A stretch of DNA of 64,000 bases from Chrysogorgia sp. JL179-B06. Lineage: Eukaryota; Cnidaria; Anthozoa; Scleralcyonacea; Chrysogorgiidae. Made by a program: the position numbers and the translations under genes. The stretch spans positions 1,369,001 through 1,433,000 of the forward strand of contig JAYKKM010000081.1 of NCBI GenBank assembly GCA_035772405.1, in the 5' to 3' direction. The notes beneath the pieces were generated by a model. It did no database searches and had not been told where the DNA came from. It saw nothing but the letters and a program-made list of their open reading frames with translations. Shown in pieces: positions 12,061 through 23,569 of this stretch (the first letter of the stretch is position 1; every line of letters begins with the position of its first letter).

Positions 12061-12889
12061 CAGGGTGCGATTTTCGCGAATCGCGATACACTTTTTAAAA
12101 TATGCGATGCAAAAAAGTTTAAAAACTAGGAAAATCACGATGCAAGTTTTTTTGTTTAATTAAACACTCCTTTTCCAACGCAAAGCTTGAGCGAATGTTC
12201 ATCACTATGGGAAGGGTGAAGACAGATTTGCGTAATCGACTTGGTAGCGATCGACTTGAAGCGAAGAAGTCGTGGTTCGTCAATCGATGATTTCTGCCCA
12301 GATGCAGCGATCGAATTATGGTTTTATAATGCCAAAGTTTGACAACTGAATTGTTCCAGCCATAGCTATATCCAAAAACACGGAAACAACCTCATCCAAA
12401 GATGGCGTGATCGACATCACCGAACTGACTATGTTAATACATTTGGAAAATGATGATCTGGAATCTGACGATGAAACCTAGCAAATTACTTTTTAATTCT
12501 TACAGTTGTCAGTACCTTTAAATTGATTAATCCATTTTAAATACTTTGTATTACGTATATTTACATGTAATTTTTGGATTTGTGTAAGAAATGTACAGTT
12601 CATGCACGATGTATTGCTGTTGTTTGTACTAATTTAAATACAGGACTACTGTTAATAGAACTGCGAATGATTAATTTTAATAATAGGAGGTAGAGTAAAA
12701 CTTTAGTTGAGAAAGTAAAGATTGTAATTAAAACTTTGCAAATGTGTTGTATTTTAGTAGCAGAAATGTTAAAGTGTCCACGGGGATTGTCTCCCCCAGT
12801 CCCCCCGCCACATTACGGCCACCGGAAATCCAGGGGTGGACGACAAAATATTATTGTGATGCACTTTTGAAACGTTAATTCGCACCCTG
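12061..12889 (+). mobile_element. hAT transposon remnant with 5-bp target duplication
   Basis: The ends are CAGGGTGCGA and TTCGCACCCTG, flanked on both sides by TTATT (12056-12060 and 12890-12894). On the plus strand, about 12205-12330 translates in two frames to a hAT-transposase C-terminal pattern: MGRVKTDLRNRLGSDRLEA, then, after a frameshift and stop, DDFCPDAAIELWFYNAK. These resemble the C-terminal dimerisation region of hAT transposases. The catalytic core is absent, so the element is dead. Confidence 0.65.
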
Positions 12890-13940
12890 TTATTATCACA
12901 TCATACTGTATAAACAACAATTAAACATACAGTACCACTCACATGAAACTTAACCATTCTTGCTCGTTTCATTCAAGGAAAATGCAAGCGTGTATCAAGA
13001 ACTAGATATTCTCTTGACAGCCATGCGATTCTTGCTCGATCTTTGAATACTTGCGACTAATGAGAATTCTTGAATCTTGTGTAGTCTATTTTAATAAACT
13101 TGACATATATAGTTAGTATAAATGTCTCATTTATAGATTTTAACAAGCAACTGAAACAATTATATGGAAGAAAATGCATTTGTGCGGGAGAAAAAAGGTT
13201 TATTTACGCACTGCTTTTTCTAATTCATGAAAATCGAGGTTCAGTGACCGCTGATCCACCGTTATTTTTAGTGAGCTGGTTTCTCTATATCAGTAGCTTG
13301 TGATCGAGCCATTGGATTTGAGCTGGGTGGCTTTTTGTCTGTTTTGATCAACACCAGGGCAGTTACAAGCGGTCTGGTTTTGATAATAGAGGCGAGCAGC
13401 ATGCTTTTCCTTATTCAATTTACCACAAACGTTGTTTTGCATTTATAATCCCGACAATTAGTATAGGAAATAACACGGTTCGAGAAGAATTAATGAAAAA
13501 TCGCAGGCATGTTTGGCGAAATATTCCCAACCACATGTGGTATTTTTTTTAAATATCCTGAGTAAAAAAATTTAAGTTTAATACTGATATCATTAGCCAA
13601 TCAGGAATGAGTAAAATTGATTGAAATGGTATTATAACTGGATTTCAATGGATGGTATAATTTGCCAGGTTGTGTCAATCCTCTTCCTTGAGTTTTCTAA
13701 CAATTTCATTAAAAAATATACTATATTTCCCTTGCAAGCCAGGATGTTAGCGGCAGGTCACGGACATTGTCCGGTACAAATTTTCCATTTCTAGAGATTT
13801 GACAGTTACAATATTAATTGTGTCTGTCATTTTGTCCAATGCTCATCTTGTCCGAAAATTAACTCAACTTTTTGTGAAAGTTAAACATTTTGTGTTGAAT
13901 GGACTGCGTTTAGGTTTCGTGCTGTACAATCTTAGATGAG

Positions 13941-14452
13941 AGACATTACGCTAGGTTTGGAGACGTTACGTTAAGTTTGGAGATATTGTGTTAGGTTACG
14001 CTAAGTCTGGAGACGTTACGCTAAGTTTTAAGACATTGCGCTAAGTTATGAGACGTAACGCTAAGTTTGGAGACATTGCGTTACGTTATGACTGTATGAG
14101 ACGTTACACAAAGTTTGGAGACGTTACGCTAAGTTTGAAACGTTACGCTAAGTTTGACACGTTACGCTAAGTTTGACACGTTACGCTAAGTTTGAAACGT
14201 TACGCTAAGTTTGAAACGTTACGCTAAGTTTGAAACGTTACGCTAAGTTTGACACGTTACGCTAAGTTTGACACGTTACGCTAAGTTTGACACGTTACGC
14301 TAAGTTTGACACGTTACGCTAAGTTTGACACGTTACGCTAAGTTTGACACGTTACGCTAAGTTTGACACGTTACGCTAAGTTTGACTCGTTACGCTAAGT
14401 TTGACACGTTACGCTAAGTTTGACACGTTACGCTAAGTTTTGAGATGTTACA
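13941..14452. repeat. Minisatellite, 19-bp unit
   Basis: About 25 copies of a unit close to CACGTTACGCTAAGTTTGA. The left end (13.94-14.10 kb) is divergent (GGAGACGTTACG variants) and the right half nearly homogeneous, as expected from recent local amplification. It shares the core GACGTTACGCTA with the array at 1412-1550. Confidence 0.92.
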
Positions 14453-14639
14453 CTATATAAGTTGTACCTACCCTGGGTGTGTGCCAATACCGTCAATAAT
14501 GAAAAAAATCACGTGAAATACTACGTGAAAATGCGACCTTTGGACTACCTTGACCGCCCTGGTCAGGCGCCCTGCCTGACCTTGACCGTCAAAGCGCGCG
14601 AATTTTGTCAAGAATTTCATGTCTTTACGTTTTGTTTTT

Positions 14640-14800
14640 TCTTTGGTACTTGGTATGATAATAAAGCACTTATTTATTGGGACCTCGCGAAAGCAGTATG
14701 TTTTGTGGTCCCTCGACCGTCGATGTTTCCCGAGGCGAAGACGGTCTCGGGACCATACTGTTTCCCTCAGTCCCAGTAAATAAGTGATAGTTGTTATCTC
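14640..14800. repeat. Palindromic element
   Basis: A segment ending in CACTTATTTATTGGGAC and its inverted counterpart GTCCCAGTAAATAAGTG bracket a GC-richer interior that is itself partly self-complementary (GGTCCCTCGACCGTC against GACGGTCTCGGGACC). Probably a small foldback MITE. No coding content. Confidence 0.5.
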
Positions 14801-15341
14801 AGTTTGACAGATCGAGTGATAGCATAATCGCATTATTCTTGAGTATCGAGTGATCGCATTATTCTTGAGTATCGAGTTTATATACTCGAGTATCGAGACT
14901 AGATTTTCCGATAGACCAGATCGAGTTTCGAGACTAGATTTTCCAGACTTAGATTTTTTTCAATTACACATTACAGTAGCTTCAAATAATAACTAGTCTT
15001 TAATATTGAGATCAATTTGAAAGCAGAAATGTTACTCTAAGTAGCCTGCGTGGCAGGCGTTACGTTTGGGGGGGGGGGGGGGGGGGATGGAGAGAAAATC
15101 TAACTCGCTTCTCGACGATTTCCTCGATACTCGAGAGTTCCACGTATTTTGACCGATCGCGCTCGCTCAAACTCGAAACGCGCTCATTACTCAGGTTAAG
15201 TTTCATGCGAGCGGTACTACTGTACAAACCAAAAATCGTATAAGAATACACAATGCAGTGCAAGTTTGTTACAGTCCACAACCATGGTTTTGGCCATGAA
15301 CAATATAAGGCATTTTATATTTTCCATACTGGCACATACCG

Positions 15342-17530
15342 TAAAGTTCCCAAAGTAACGACACCCAAAAGTAGCAACTCCTCGAAATAACGATGCCCCC
15401 GAAAGTAGCGATCCCCCCGAAAGTAACGATCCCCCCGAAGTAACGATCCCCCCGAAAGTAACGATCCCCCCGAAAGTAACGAACCCCCGAAAGTAACGAT
15501 GCCCCGAAAGTAACGATGCCCCCGAAAGTAACGATCCCCCGAAAGTAACGATGCCCCCGAAAGTAACGAACCCCCCGAAAGTAACGATCCCCCGAAAGTA
15601 ACGAACCCCCCGAAATAACGATGCCCCCGAAAGTAGCGATCCCCCGAAATAACGATGCCCCCGAAATAACGATGCCCCCGAAATAACGATGCCCCCGAAA
15701 TAACGATGCCCCCGAAAGTAGCGATCCCCCCGAAATAACGATGCCCCGAAATAACGATCCCCCCGAAATAACGATCCCCCCGAAATAACGATGCCCCGAA
15801 AGTAACGAACCCCCCGAAATAACGATCCCCCCGAAAGTAACGATCCCCCGAAATAACGATGCCCCCGAAATAACGATGCCCCCGAAATAACGATGCCCCC
15901 GAAAGTAGCGATCCCCCCGAAATAACGATGCCCCCGAAAGTAGCGATCCCCCCGAAATAACGATGCCCCCGAAATAACGATCCCCCCGAAATAACGATGC
16001 CCCCGAAATAACGATGCCCCCGAAAGTAGCGATCCCCCCGAAATAACGATGCCCCCGAAATAACGATGCCCCCGAAAGTAGCGATCCCCCCGAAAGTAAC
16101 GATCCCCCCGAAATAACGATGCCCCCGAAAGTAGCGATCCCCCCGAAATAACGATGCCCCCGAAAGTAACGATCCCCCGAAAGTAACGATCCCCCCGAAA
16201 TAACGATGCCCCCGAAAGTAACGATCCCCCCGAAAGTAACGATCCCCCCGAAATAACGATGCCCCCGAAAGTAGCGATCCCCCCGAAATAACGATGCCCC
16301 CGAAAGTAACGATCCCCCCGAAATAACGATGCCCCCGAAAGTAGCGATCCCCCCGAAATAACGAAATCCCCCCGAAATAACGATGCCCCCGAAAGTAACG
16401 ATCCCCCCGAAAGTAACGATCCCCCCGAAAGTAACGATCCCCCCGAAATAAACGATGCCCCCGAAAGTAACGATCCCCCCGAAAGTAACGATCCCCCCGA
16501 AATAACGATGCCCCCGAAAGTAGCGATCCCCCCGAAAGTAACGATGCCCCCGAAATAACGATGCCCCCGAAAGTAACGATCCCCCCGAAATAACGATGCC
16601 CCCGAAAGTAACGAACCCCCCGAAATAACGATGCCCCCGAAAGTAGCGATCCCCCCGAAATAACGATCCCCCCGAAATAACGATGCCCCCGAAAGTAACG
16701 ATCCCCCCGAAAGTAACGATCCCCCCGAAAGTAACGATCCCCCCGAAATAACGATGCCCCCGAAAGTAGCGATCCCCCGAAAGTAACGATCCCCCGAAAT
16801 AAACGATGCCCCCGAAAGTAACGATCCCCCCGAAAGTAACGATCCCCCGAAAGTAACGATCCCCCGAAAGTAACGATCCCCCGAAAGTAACGATCCCCCG
16901 AAAGTAACGATCCCCCGAAAGTAACGATCCCCCCGAAAGTAACGATCCCCCCGAAAGTAACGATCCCCCCGAAAGTAACGATCCCCCCGGAAGTAACGAT
17001 CCCCCGAAAGTAACGATCCCCCCGAAAGTAACGATCCCCCCGAAAGTAACGATCCCCCCGAAAGTAACGATCCCCCGGGAGATAACGATCCCCCCGAAAG
17101 TAACGATCCCCCCGAAAGTAACGATCCCCCCGAAAGTAACGATCCCCCCGAAAGTAACGATCCCCCGAAAGTAACGATCCCCCCGAAAGTAACGATCCCC
17201 CGGGAGATAACGATCCCCCCGAAAGTAACGATCCCCCCGGGAGATAACGATCCCCCCGAAAGTAACGATCCCCCCGAAAGTAACGATCCCCCCGAAAGTA
17301 ACGATCCCCCCGAAAGTAACGATCCCCCCGAAAGTAACGATCCCCCCGAAAGTAGCGATCCCCCCGAAGTAACGATCCCCCCGAAGTAACGATCCCCCGA
17401 AGTAACGATCCCCCGAAAGTAACGATCCCCCCGAAAGTAACGATCCCCCCGAAAGTAACGATCCCCCGAAAGTAACGATCCCCCCGAAAGTAACGAACCC
17501 CCCGAAAGTAACGATCCCCCCGAAAGTATT
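15342..17530. repeat. 2.2-kb minisatellite, 16-18-bp unit, C-rich
   Basis: Over 120 tandem units close to GAAAGTAACGATCCCCCC, with variants GAAATAACGATGCCCCC and GAAAGTAGCGATCCCCC. The variants alternate in patterned blocks in the left part, while the right part (16.84-17.53 kb) is mostly the plain unit. The minus strand stays open for 755 codons (Gly/Phe/Ser-rich), but this is a by-product of the unit and not a gene. A run of 19 G lies just upstream at 15068-15086. Confidence 0.95.
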
Positions 17531-17583
17531 TGCCATGATTTACTTCAGATACGTGTTTTTGCCATCCGAAAGTAAGGCAACTG

Positions 17584-18095
17584 TCATTAATTCCACCAGG
17601 GAGGGGGGCAGAAGGAAAAGTGCTGGGCCATTAAAACTATAAATTAAAAGTCGGTGGGACTACTAAAACATTTGGAAAACCTTTGATGTGCCATGAAATA
17701 CCTTTTTGATTAGTATCAAAAGTAATCGAAGACATTTATAAAGAAGAAGACAAATATTTATAACATAGGAATTGATATACTCTACGGTAAATCCAAGAAA
17801 TATCCATATCACACCCAAAGAAAGAGAACCCCTTGTCCCCAGAAATTATGTACATGTATAGTTTGGATTTCAGTGGTTCGAGACTAAGAGTTCAGGAATG
17901 CGACAACCCGGCTGAAAACAAAGTTGATTGTTTTCCTTGCTCTATATGGCAAACATTTTAAATGTGCTGGGCCACGAAACTAAAACCAAATGTATAGTTG
18001 GGTCATGAAATCATCCAGCGAAATTTGGTTTGGTCACGAAACTTTAACAACAATTTTCAGTTTTCCTTCTGCCCCCTCTCGGGTGGAATTAATGA
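17584..18095. mobile_element. MITE with about 32-bp terminal inverted repeats
   Basis: The left end TCATTAATTCCACC plus a GGGGGGCAGAAGGAAAA stretch is mirrored by TTTTCCTTCTGCCCCC plus GGTGGAATTAATGA at the right. Non-coding. It lies between the large minisatellite and KLHL exon 2, ending about 137 bp before the exon. Confidence 0.65.
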
Positions 18096-18232
18096 TAGCT
18101 TCCAAACGACCCCGCAAAAGTATCGATGCCCAGAAAGTTAAAAAAAGAAGTAAAGTTTGTTTTCAATACGGTACTACACAGCCTCCACTTGACAATAGTG
18201 AATTACAATTATACATTACTGTGGTCTTTTAG

Positions 18233-18420
18233 GTTTGTTGAGCGATACGACCCCGAAAAAAACCAATGGATGTTTGTCTCGCAGATGAACAACTTTCGCG
18301 ACGGTGCCTGTGTTGTGTGTGATGGTTCCAGTATATTTGCAATCACTGGATTCGACGGGAGTTCCTATCTAAACACAATGGAAGTCTATGATCCAAGTGA
18401 AGATGCTTGGCAGATTGAAG
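18233..18420 (+). CDS. Kelch-like protein, exon 2 (Kelch blade 3 and part of blade 4)
   Basis: The exon lies between acceptor TTTTAG and donor GTACAA. It encodes VERYDPEKNQWMFVSQM and then FAITGFDG, the typical Kelch pattern in which a Tyr-Asp-Pro/Trp strand leads into a double-glycine-like turn. It then begins the next blade (MEVYDPSEDAWQIE). The start completes Arg from exon 1 and the end leaves one base (G), which joins GG of exon 3 to give Gly. Both junctions keep the frame, which strongly supports this model. Confidence 0.9.
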
Positions 18421-18631
18421 GTACAATTATTTAGAATTATAAGACGAATTTGGATGAACCTCATCGATTTCAGCTTTTTTCGGCCTAAAAAACATGCCGC
18501 CATCTCTACTGCTATAGGGTATGAGGTAATAGCCTAGTAGTAGAGGAGTCAATCAAATTGCGAGATAGCTCATATCCTACTAGTAGCTATATAATAAAAT
18601 AACATATACACGTTCTTCAATTCTGCTATAG

Positions 18632-19062
18632 GGTACACCCCAATTGACGAGAAAAGACAAGACGCAATGTCAGCTCACGTGGACGGAAAAATCTACGTGA
18701 TCGGGGGCTACCGAAATCAAGACTGCATGGCTTCCGGCGAAGTCTACGACATCGAAGACAACACGTGGACAGCGATTGCCCCGATGACCAGCGAGAGAAA
18801 CAAGGCTGGGTGTGCTGCAATTAACAGGAAGATCTACATATGTGGCGGTTGGGAGGGTAGCGGCATGGTGCTCACCAGTGTCGAGTTCTATGACACCGAG
18901 ACAGATTCCTGGACTTCCCTACCTCCGCTCCCCACGCCTTCGGCCATGAGAGCTACGTTTGTGTATTTTCCGAGAAAGCAAGTTGACAAGCTGACCACGA
19001 AATCGAAAGGGAAAAAGCCAAAACACATTCACGCCATAATCACGAGTGCAGCTAACGGGTGA
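18632..19062 (+). CDS. Kelch-like protein, exon 3 (Kelch blades 4-6, C-terminus)
   Basis: The acceptor GCTATAG lies just before 18632. The exon encodes KIYVIGGYRNQDCMASGEVY, the rest of the blade with DNTWTAIAPM, then KIYICGGWEGSG and VEFYDTETDSWTSLPPL. The protein ends in a Lys-rich tail (SKGKKPKHIHA) with TGA at 19060-19062. The whole gene encodes six Kelch blades after BTB and BACK, a normal KLHL layout. The subfamily cannot be assigned by eye. Apart from the frame problem in exon 1 the gene looks intact. Confidence 0.9.
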
Positions 19063-19131
19063 ACTGAATTTTTATTTTGTGTTTTTATTAAGTGTGTGTA
19101 GAACCATTGATAGTAAGTTAAAAGACTGGAT

Positions 19132-19137
19132 AATAAA
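19132..19137 (+). terminator. Possible polyadenylation signal of the KLHL gene
   Basis: AATAAA lies 70 bases after the KLHL stop codon. It is the canonical hexamer, but one match in AT-rich DNA is weak evidence. Confidence 0.45.
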
Positions 19138-20556
19138 CATGATGGTATAAGCTGGACAAAAAAGTTCTTAAACGACATTGGCAATATAAATCACAAATTC
19201 CAATTTTTGACGATCTGATTAACAAACAGGCTTACGAAGGTAATCCAAGTAAACAAAACTACTCTTGTTGTACAAAACAACAACCACTTATTTTGACCAA
19301 AGACAACCTTGTCATCCGCCATCTTGTTGTAATACTTTGCCTGATGTCACACCTGAGGTAAACCTAATGAAACTACTCTGTAGGTAACCGAGTTTCCGCG
19401 GAATACTTTTTAACTATGGTGTGGTTCAATTGAAAAAGGAAGACATTCACAAAAATCGAGTTTCAAACTTATAAAGACACGAGGGTGGCTAGATAAAAAT
19501 TTCGCTTTATCCGGTTGTGACGTCACACGTATATCGAAAATACATCCAAGATGGCGGACAATGATTCAGGTTAGCAACTTTGACAATGCAATTAATAGGC
19601 TTTACGAGCATTTTTACAACCTCAAACTACTACATTCCGGCTATTTAAGTTACGTACTTTGATCGAAAAGGTACTTAGTTTCTGTTGCCAATGTACTTTA
19701 AAAACGAACATTTCAGCCAAAAAGTGGTCACTCGTAAACCTCGTAACGAGGTTGGTCACTCCACGCGCGGCTAAATACCACGTGATTTGTTGGTGTGACG
19801 TCAAGGTGTTTGCAAGTAGTGGAAAGATGGCAGAAATTAGCGAGAAAGCTACAAAACACGGTGGAAGATATTGTGTTGCTGGTGCTTCTAACAACACTAG
19901 TTGCAGAATTGCTTGACATTTTAAAAAATACACTCTCTTTCGCTCTCTGTCTCAACACCGTGACGTCATCAGTACACTTTCGAGCTAAATTCGGACCCAG
20001 TCTCTGTGACAAATGTTGAGGTTATGGGCACTTTAAATAATATTTTAAATAGAAATATATGCATGTTTATAAACAGTAACACAAACTTTAACTTCGTAGA
20101 ATATTGCAATGATCTCATACTATATGAACCAAGTAATACATATTTAACACAAATAAATATCAGATAAATATCTAAAGTTTATGATAAGAGCAAGGACGAG
20201 ACAGTAGGCAAAGGGAGTATATACATATATGATATACATGTATGCAGTATAACATGTATACATGGTTGCATCATCTAGTGATGGTTGGGTAGAAGAAAAA
20301 TTGAGTGTTTGAAAAGTTGAGTAAAACCTTTTTTTGGTTTCAACTTGTTTCTCTTCGGTACCAACCCCCTGTCATAAATAATGAATGCTCAATCTAATTT
20401 TTAAAATAAAATAAATTTTAAAACCTTTTAGATAAAACATGTCCGCCATATTTGGCTTCACTTTATGCCCGGAACATAGTGCAAGACATCTACCCCTCCA
20501 AATATTTGTTTTCACCACCCCCCCAAACGAAACGTTCACCCCTCTAAAACATTTTA
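19138..20556. other. Intergenic, no gene seen
   Basis: No supported exon. Overlapping open frames on both strands at 19.6-20.0 kb have no recognisable domain and no splice support. Confidence 0.45.
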
Positions 20557-21012
20557 AAGGACATCGGCAACGAAAATTAAGTTTGTCTAATTTGAAAGAA
20601 CTCGTAAAATGATATAGTAACACCTTTTACAACTTTTCCGGATTTTACTTCGTTTTTGAAATATTTTCATTTGTTTGATATGTAAATTAATGGTCTCTGA
20701 CGTCATTGGCAGGGTAGAGAATTTCCATCTTCAAGTTTGTTCCACAAATTTACTTGAAAATGTGCGTATAATAACTCCTCGTGATAATGAATGTTGTAAA
20801 CTTAGCAATCACTGAGATATAAGACAATTTTTTAATGAGTGAAAATTCTCTATCCAACACCTGACGTCAGAGACCATCTCATTTACATATCAAACAAACT
20901 GAAATATTTCAAAAACGAAGTAAAATACGGAAAAGTTGTAAAAGGTGTTACTTTATCATTTTACGAGTTCTTTCATATTAGGCAAACTTAATTTTCGTTG
21001 CCGATGTCCTTT
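20557..21012. mobile_element. Long-TIR palindromic MITE, copy 1
   Basis: The left arm starts AAAGGACATCGGCAACG and the right arm ends CGTTGCCGATGTCCTTT. The arms are roughly 180 bp each and highly similar, with TGACGTCA-like sequence in both. A second copy is at 62069-62552. No coding capacity, so a non-autonomous DNA element or foldback repeat. Confidence 0.75.
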
Positions 21013-21371
21013 AACACAGTAATTTGCTAGAACCCTATTTCGGGTTTACAGGGTCATTTAACTCTCTCAAAGGACCTGCCAAATTCATTGACTTGACAAC
21101 TTCAAAAACCTTACTTTTTTGCTTCGAATGCCCTCTGATGTGCTCTAGGAACCTTCAAAATTTTCCGGGGGTACTTTGCTTTCTAGCCTCCCACCAGCAG
21201 CTCCACCCCTGGACCTCACTGGGGGCTGAGCCCTGAAGCACAACGTTTGGTGACGCCTTGTGTTACCTCACCAGCTCACCCCCCTAAAATTTCTGGCACC
21301 CCCCTAGTAATAAATATAAAAATCCGTTTCTGGTGGAAGAGTAAATGGTTTGAACCTAGGAGTATCATTAG

Positions 21372-22083
21372 ATGTGTGAAGTTGATCGTCCAGGTTGTTG
21401 TAGTCTTGCGAAAGACTATTGTTGGTGACTGACGTTTCGATGGCCTCAGCGGCGGTCATCGTCAGAGTCAAGTAAAGCGTGTTTGTCAGGTTTGTATAGG
21501 AAATAACATGGTTCGAGAAGAATTCGCACTCGTGGTATTATGAATATTTCGCCAAACACAAGTGCGATTTTTCATTAATTCTTCGAGAACAAGTGTTATT
21601 TCCTTTTAATACTTTTTCAATCAATTTTACGTGTTCCTAAATACCCCTAAATTTTACTACGATGTTTGTAAATACTAAAATCCAAACATCCCGGATGTGA
21701 TTATTTACTAGGGGTATTTTTTTTAAATACCCCTAGTAAAAAAATTTAAGTTTAATACTGATGTCATTAGCCAATCAGGAATGAGTAAAATTGATTGAAA
21801 TGGTATTAGCCTATATATGTACGTCTGGTTCATTACGTCATAGTTTGTTTGTGTCATAATTAGTGTGAGTAGGTGTTGCGTCATGCGTTAAGCGTGGGCC
21901 AATATTGTTCCTCATCGGTTGTTTGTGTCATAATCAATGTGAGTGGGTGTTGCGTCATGCGTTAAGTGTGGGTGTATTGTTTGTCGCGGTAGGTCTATTG
22001 TTCGTTGGTGTGTACGAAGACGTCAGTCACCAACAATAGTCTTTCTCAAGACTACAACAACCCGGACGATCAACTTCACACAT
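21372..22083. mobile_element. Element with about 65-bp inverted arms and hammerhead-like core
   Basis: The left arm (about 21372-21436) starts GTGTGAAGTTGATCGTCC, and the right arm (about 22018-22083) is its reverse complement with few differences. Just inside the left arm the minus strand reads CTGACGA, a GATGACC/GGCCATC-type stem and GAAACGTC, resembling the hammerhead blocks of Penelope-like elements. The interior has no intact coding frame. At 21.49-21.79 kb it includes sequence repeated near 13.45-13.67 kb. Confidence 0.5.
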
Positions 22084-22088
22084 ATAGT

Positions 22089-22378
22089 GGAAGAGGTTGG
22101 ATGAGATGACTGTGGGACCTTTTCCGAAGATGGCGCCCGGGCGGCTTCGGTCGACCTTCGGAAGACAGTGAAAAGGGTTAGGGTTGGTTATGGTTGGTTA
22201 GGGTTAGGTAGGGTTGGTTATGGTTGGTTATGGTTATGGTTGGTTAGGGTTGGTTATGGTTGGGGTTGCACTGTTGGCTTCCGAAGCCGATACTAAGCCA
22301 ATACTAAGCCGACAGTGACGTACTTGGCGCCATCTTCGGAAAAGGTCCCACAGAGTCATCTCATCTAACCTCTTCCGA
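22089..22378. mobile_element. MITE with about 45-bp TIRs and telomere-like interior
   Basis: The left end GGAAGAGGTTGGATGAGATG and right end CATCTCATCTAACCTCTTCC are inverted. Both continue into a GGGACCTTTTCCGAAGATGG-type stretch. The interior (22170-22270) is a degenerate GGTTAGGGTTGGTTATGGTT tandem. No coding content. Confidence 0.7.
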
Positions 22379-22499
22379 ATTATACATAGTCCTCCAATTA
22401 TATATAGAGCTCAATGGGCTGGAAAAAAACCCTTGTGATTATTAATATTCTATCCAGTCTTTTACTATCATTGGTAGAACTGATTGAACGTGAAATCAA

Positions 22500-22655
22500 T
22501 GATAAACAATTATTGGATGAGTTTTTTGTGATATCTGGAATAATCAAGGTCGAAGTATAGTGTTATCAGCCGAAGGCTGAGGCTGATAACACTTACCTCG
22601 ACCTAGATTATCCAGATATCACAAAAACCTCATCCAATAATTGTTTTATTATATA
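22500..22655. repeat. Foldback repeat
   Basis: Arms of about 65 bases run through ATTGGATGAG, TTTTTGTGATATCTGG and GTGTTATCAGCC, and their reverse complement follows after a short loop at about 22575. A shorter hairpin at 22788-22852 (CAACCTACAGATTAGTGAAT and complement) lies just downstream. Both are non-coding. Confidence 0.7.
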
Positions 22656-22929
22656 TTGTGTTTTCAGTGTCTTTGTCTTCAAGTAATTTTTCGATTTCAT
22701 CTACAGTCGAAGACGAAAATCGCGGGCAGTCATGTTGTTTTTGCTTGTGTGGAAAGCTACCGCTCGTTAGGAAATCTCTCATTGCGGGCGCAACCTACAG
22801 ATTAGTGAATAATCTCATGCTGGATAATTATTCACTAATCTGTAGGTTGTGCTGATTCCCATAATTAACTGTATGCGCTTAGCCAATGAGAAGACAGGAA
22901 GTGACTACAATGTATAATAATTACAATAA

Positions 22930-23360
22930 TGCACCTTTACAGATGCCGGGGTTTTTACATATTTGTGATCTTTGGAATCTCTTGAAAAGAATTGTAAAAC
23001 ATCTTGTCGTGCGAAAATTTCATCTTCATATACCTTTCCCTCTATTAAAGTGAATGACCATTCACAGGGACTGACGTCAAAGCAGGAACATGCAAAAACA
23101 TTGCACACTGATTCAGCAGTGAAATACAATGAAGTTTGGGCATTGAGCGAATTTGGTCTAAACAGTTTAAAGTTCAGAGCCAAACTTTATTTGTATTTCA
23201 CTGTTGAATCAGTGTGCAATGACTTCGCCTGTCCCTGCTTTGACGTCATTTCCTGGGAATATAGTAAATCAACTGGCATGAAGATGAAATTTTCGAACGA
23301 TATGATATTATATTTCTTCTTGGTAGAGCCCAAAGATTACGAATATGTAAAATAGTAAAT
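22930..23360. repeat. Palindromic repeat, family shared with 9.16-9.4 and 51.9-52.1 kb
   Basis: Inverted halves meet near 23140. Both contain GTGCACACTGATTCA-like, TGACGTCA-like and ATTTCATCTTCAT-like segments. Single-arm relatives occur at about 9190-9410 and 51925-52060. Non-coding; probably a foldback MITE. Confidence 0.6.
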
Positions 23361-23569
23361 ATCCAAACCCCTAATAGGTACTTTAATTATATACTTGTTA
23401 CTTAGCATGTGTAATTAATCTATGTAACTACACTACATGCAGGGACCGGTTGTTGAAAGCCTGCATGACTTATCCGGTGAATAAATTTGCTGTCAAAACT
23501 ATAGCACTGATAGAATTATCCACAGGATAGTGACTCATCTGGGATTAATACAACCAGACTTGGGTGTAT

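Larger units (their letters stand above)
11433..18232 (+). other. KLHL intron 1 (6.8 kb)
   Basis: Donor GTTAGT at 11433 and acceptor TTTTAG ending at 18232. The joined codon AG/G restores Arg and the frame continues as TRFVERYDP. The intron contains a degenerate hammerhead-like block (11.88-11.91 kb), a hAT remnant, two minisatellites, a palindromic element near 14.64-14.79 kb, a run of 19 G and a MITE. Between 12.9 and 13.9 kb no feature was recognised. Confidence 0.85.

Noticed and set aside
15269..17536. 755-codon minus-strand open frame (TFGGIV-type repeats)
   Set aside because: Pure read-through of the C-rich minisatellite with constant frame changes; not a gene.
21024..21432. Short open frames with no homology
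   Set aside because: They lie in repeat-derived sequence and have no recognisable motif or splice context.
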